The notes under the pieces: model-generated
The model's input: the letters and a program-made list of their open reading frames with translations, nothing else
Told to the model about the DNA's origin: nothing
Databases searched by the model: none
Shown here: piece after piece, positions 63,469 through 64,000 of the stretch
How positions within the stretch are numbered: the stretch's first letter is position 1
Layout: the number at the start of each line of letters is the position of its first letter
Program-made: the position numbers and the translations under genes
NCBI RefSeq assembly: GCF_030216305.1
Contig: NZ_JASOKT010000001.1
Span: forward strand, 310,001-374,000
Direction: 5' to 3'
DNA from: Actinotignum timonense
Lineage (GTDB): Bacteria; Actinomycetota; Actinomycetes; Actinomycetales; Actinomycetaceae
DNA length: 64,000 bases

Positions 63469-64000
63469 TTACAACTCTGTGGACAAGGGTGACGTTTCGC
63501 GATTCTGTGGATAACTTCTAGCCGGCCACGCTCCCACCGCCCGTGGCTGCGCGCACGCTTCCAGGAATATCTCCCCCACCCGGCTCAGGCGTGCTTGTTT
63601 ATCCCAGGCAAGCACGCAGGTCAAGCCGACCAACCAATCCAGCGGGATAAACACCAGGCCCGCACCGGCAGCCGCTTCACCCAACCGGGTATCCGCGTTC
63701 CCGCCCAGCCCCGCGCTCCCGCCCAGTGCCATATTCTCCAGCACGATAGCCTCACCAACCCCGGCCTCGACCATGATCCGAGCCCCGCGACTCGTCCCGT
63801 ACCGGCCCACTACCGTCAACTGGTTTTCCTTATCCAACCAATACCCCAGCTCCCGGCTACGCTCCTTCGGCATAATCAACGACCGCTGAGTAATATCCGC
63901 CCGCCGAACCGTTCCTCGCCCAACCACGTCACTATCCGTACGCACCAACAAACCCCACCGATCCTCACCTGGCAGGGAGAGTGTTTCCCAAGCCGTGCAG
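63469..64000 (-). CDS. LysR-type regulator, C-terminal effector domain only (gene continues beyond the window)
   Basis: The frame is open to the window edge; 177 codons are present. RWGLLVRTDSDVVGRG, the RRADITQRSLIMPK stretch, a polar patch, then MVEAGVGEAIVLENMA and PLDWLVGLTCVLAWDKQARLS follow the order of the periplasmic-binding-protein-like effector domain of LysR regulators (compare WGLLVRKDSPLA and MVEEGLGYAL in that family). The DNA-binding HTH would lie outside the window. The last residues run through a DnaA-box-like 9-mer. Two unknown genes lie 90 bases downstream on the same strand. Confidence 0.75.
   Translation of the reverse strand, partial: CTAWETLSLPGEDRWGLLVRTDSDVVGRGTVRRADITQRSLIMPKERSRELGYWLDKENQLTVVGRYGTSRGARIMVEAGVGEAIVLENMALGGSAGLGGNADTRLGEAAAGAGLVFIPLDWLVGLTCVLAWDKQARLSRVGEIFLEACAQPRAVGAWPARSYPQNRETSPLSTEL
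63478..63514. promoter_or_regulatory. Paired DnaA-box element (copy 2)
   Basis: TGTGGACAA (63478-63486) and TGTGGATAA (63506-63514) are, on the other strand, TTGTCCACA and TTATCCACA, both consensus actinobacterial DnaA boxes. They start 28 bases apart and enclose CGTTTCGCGAT. The same spacing and core occur at 9207-9243. The element overlaps the 3' end of the LysR gene. Confidence 0.5.

Overview
The window is a stretch of high-G+C chromosome from an actinobacterium, most likely the family Actinomycetaceae (Actinotignum/Actinobaculum-like; genus is inference). The grounds are: a type I fatty acid synthase in one 9-kb gene next to acyl-CoA carboxylase and biotin ligase genes; the actinobacterial Tad/Flp locus followed by prfB-ftsE-ftsX-peptidase-smpB; an AdnAB-type helicase-nuclease pair; and the small actinobacterial families DUF3107, DUF3117 and DUF1003. 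I found no rRNA, tRNA, CRISPR array, prophage or insertion sequence, and no gene-free stretch longer than 300 bases.

Layout. 1-9114 (minus): a Tad pilus operon (tadA, tadB, tadC, a small Flp-like pilin, three TadE-like proteins), then prfB, ftsE, ftsX, an M23 peptidase and the first codons of a likely smpB. 9380-20135: an APH-like protein, convergent adnB/adnA, DUF3107 and a DEAD-box RNA helicase. 20220-27500: a MarC membrane protein and a PHP phosphoesterase (minus), divergent from pepP, an MgtE-N/CBS protein, DUF1003, mrp and an O-methyltransferase (plus). 27716-36851 (minus): DUF3117, a LOG-family enzyme, manC, a YhjD-like membrane protein, xthA, folD, glyA, a LysP-like permease and acpS. 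37042-41573: an NCS1 permease, then two divergent lineage-type membrane proteins rich in Pro/Gln. 41701-55237 (minus): fas, accD, accA (biotin carboxylase plus carrier) and birA. 55523-58133: an amino-acid ABC importer. 58235-62314: pgi divergent from a long, duplicated phosphofructokinase. 62517-64000 (minus): two unknown overlapping genes and the C-terminal part of a LysR regulator that runs off the end.

How the genes work together. The fatty-acid block is self-contained: BirA biotinylates the carrier domain of AccA, AccA and AccD make malonyl-CoA, Fas builds the chain, and AcpS (about 5 kb beyond the 3' end of fas) would attach phosphopantetheine to Fas. FtsE/FtsX and the adjacent M23 peptidase fit a cell-wall hydrolase activation module. 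glyA and folD form a one-carbon unit. pgi and pfk are consecutive glycolytic steps.

What stands out: (i) the phosphofructokinase is a eukaryote-type tandem duplication with a degenerate second half; (ii) a 37-bp element, two DnaA-box-like 9-mers 28 bp apart around CGTTTCGCGAT, occurs at 9207 and 63478; (iii) intergenic arrays with a 22-25 bp period recur at 9255, 17841, 26711, 27566 and 36249; (iv) short in-frame repeats extend the ends or linkers of many housekeeping proteins (RF2, TadB, AdnB, GlyA, ManC, MgtE-like); (v) a CGTAA-box cluster lies in the birA-acc-fas promoter region; (vi) a perfect 12-bp-arm palindrome lies upstream of adnA, and half of it recurs upstream of the YhjD-like gene.
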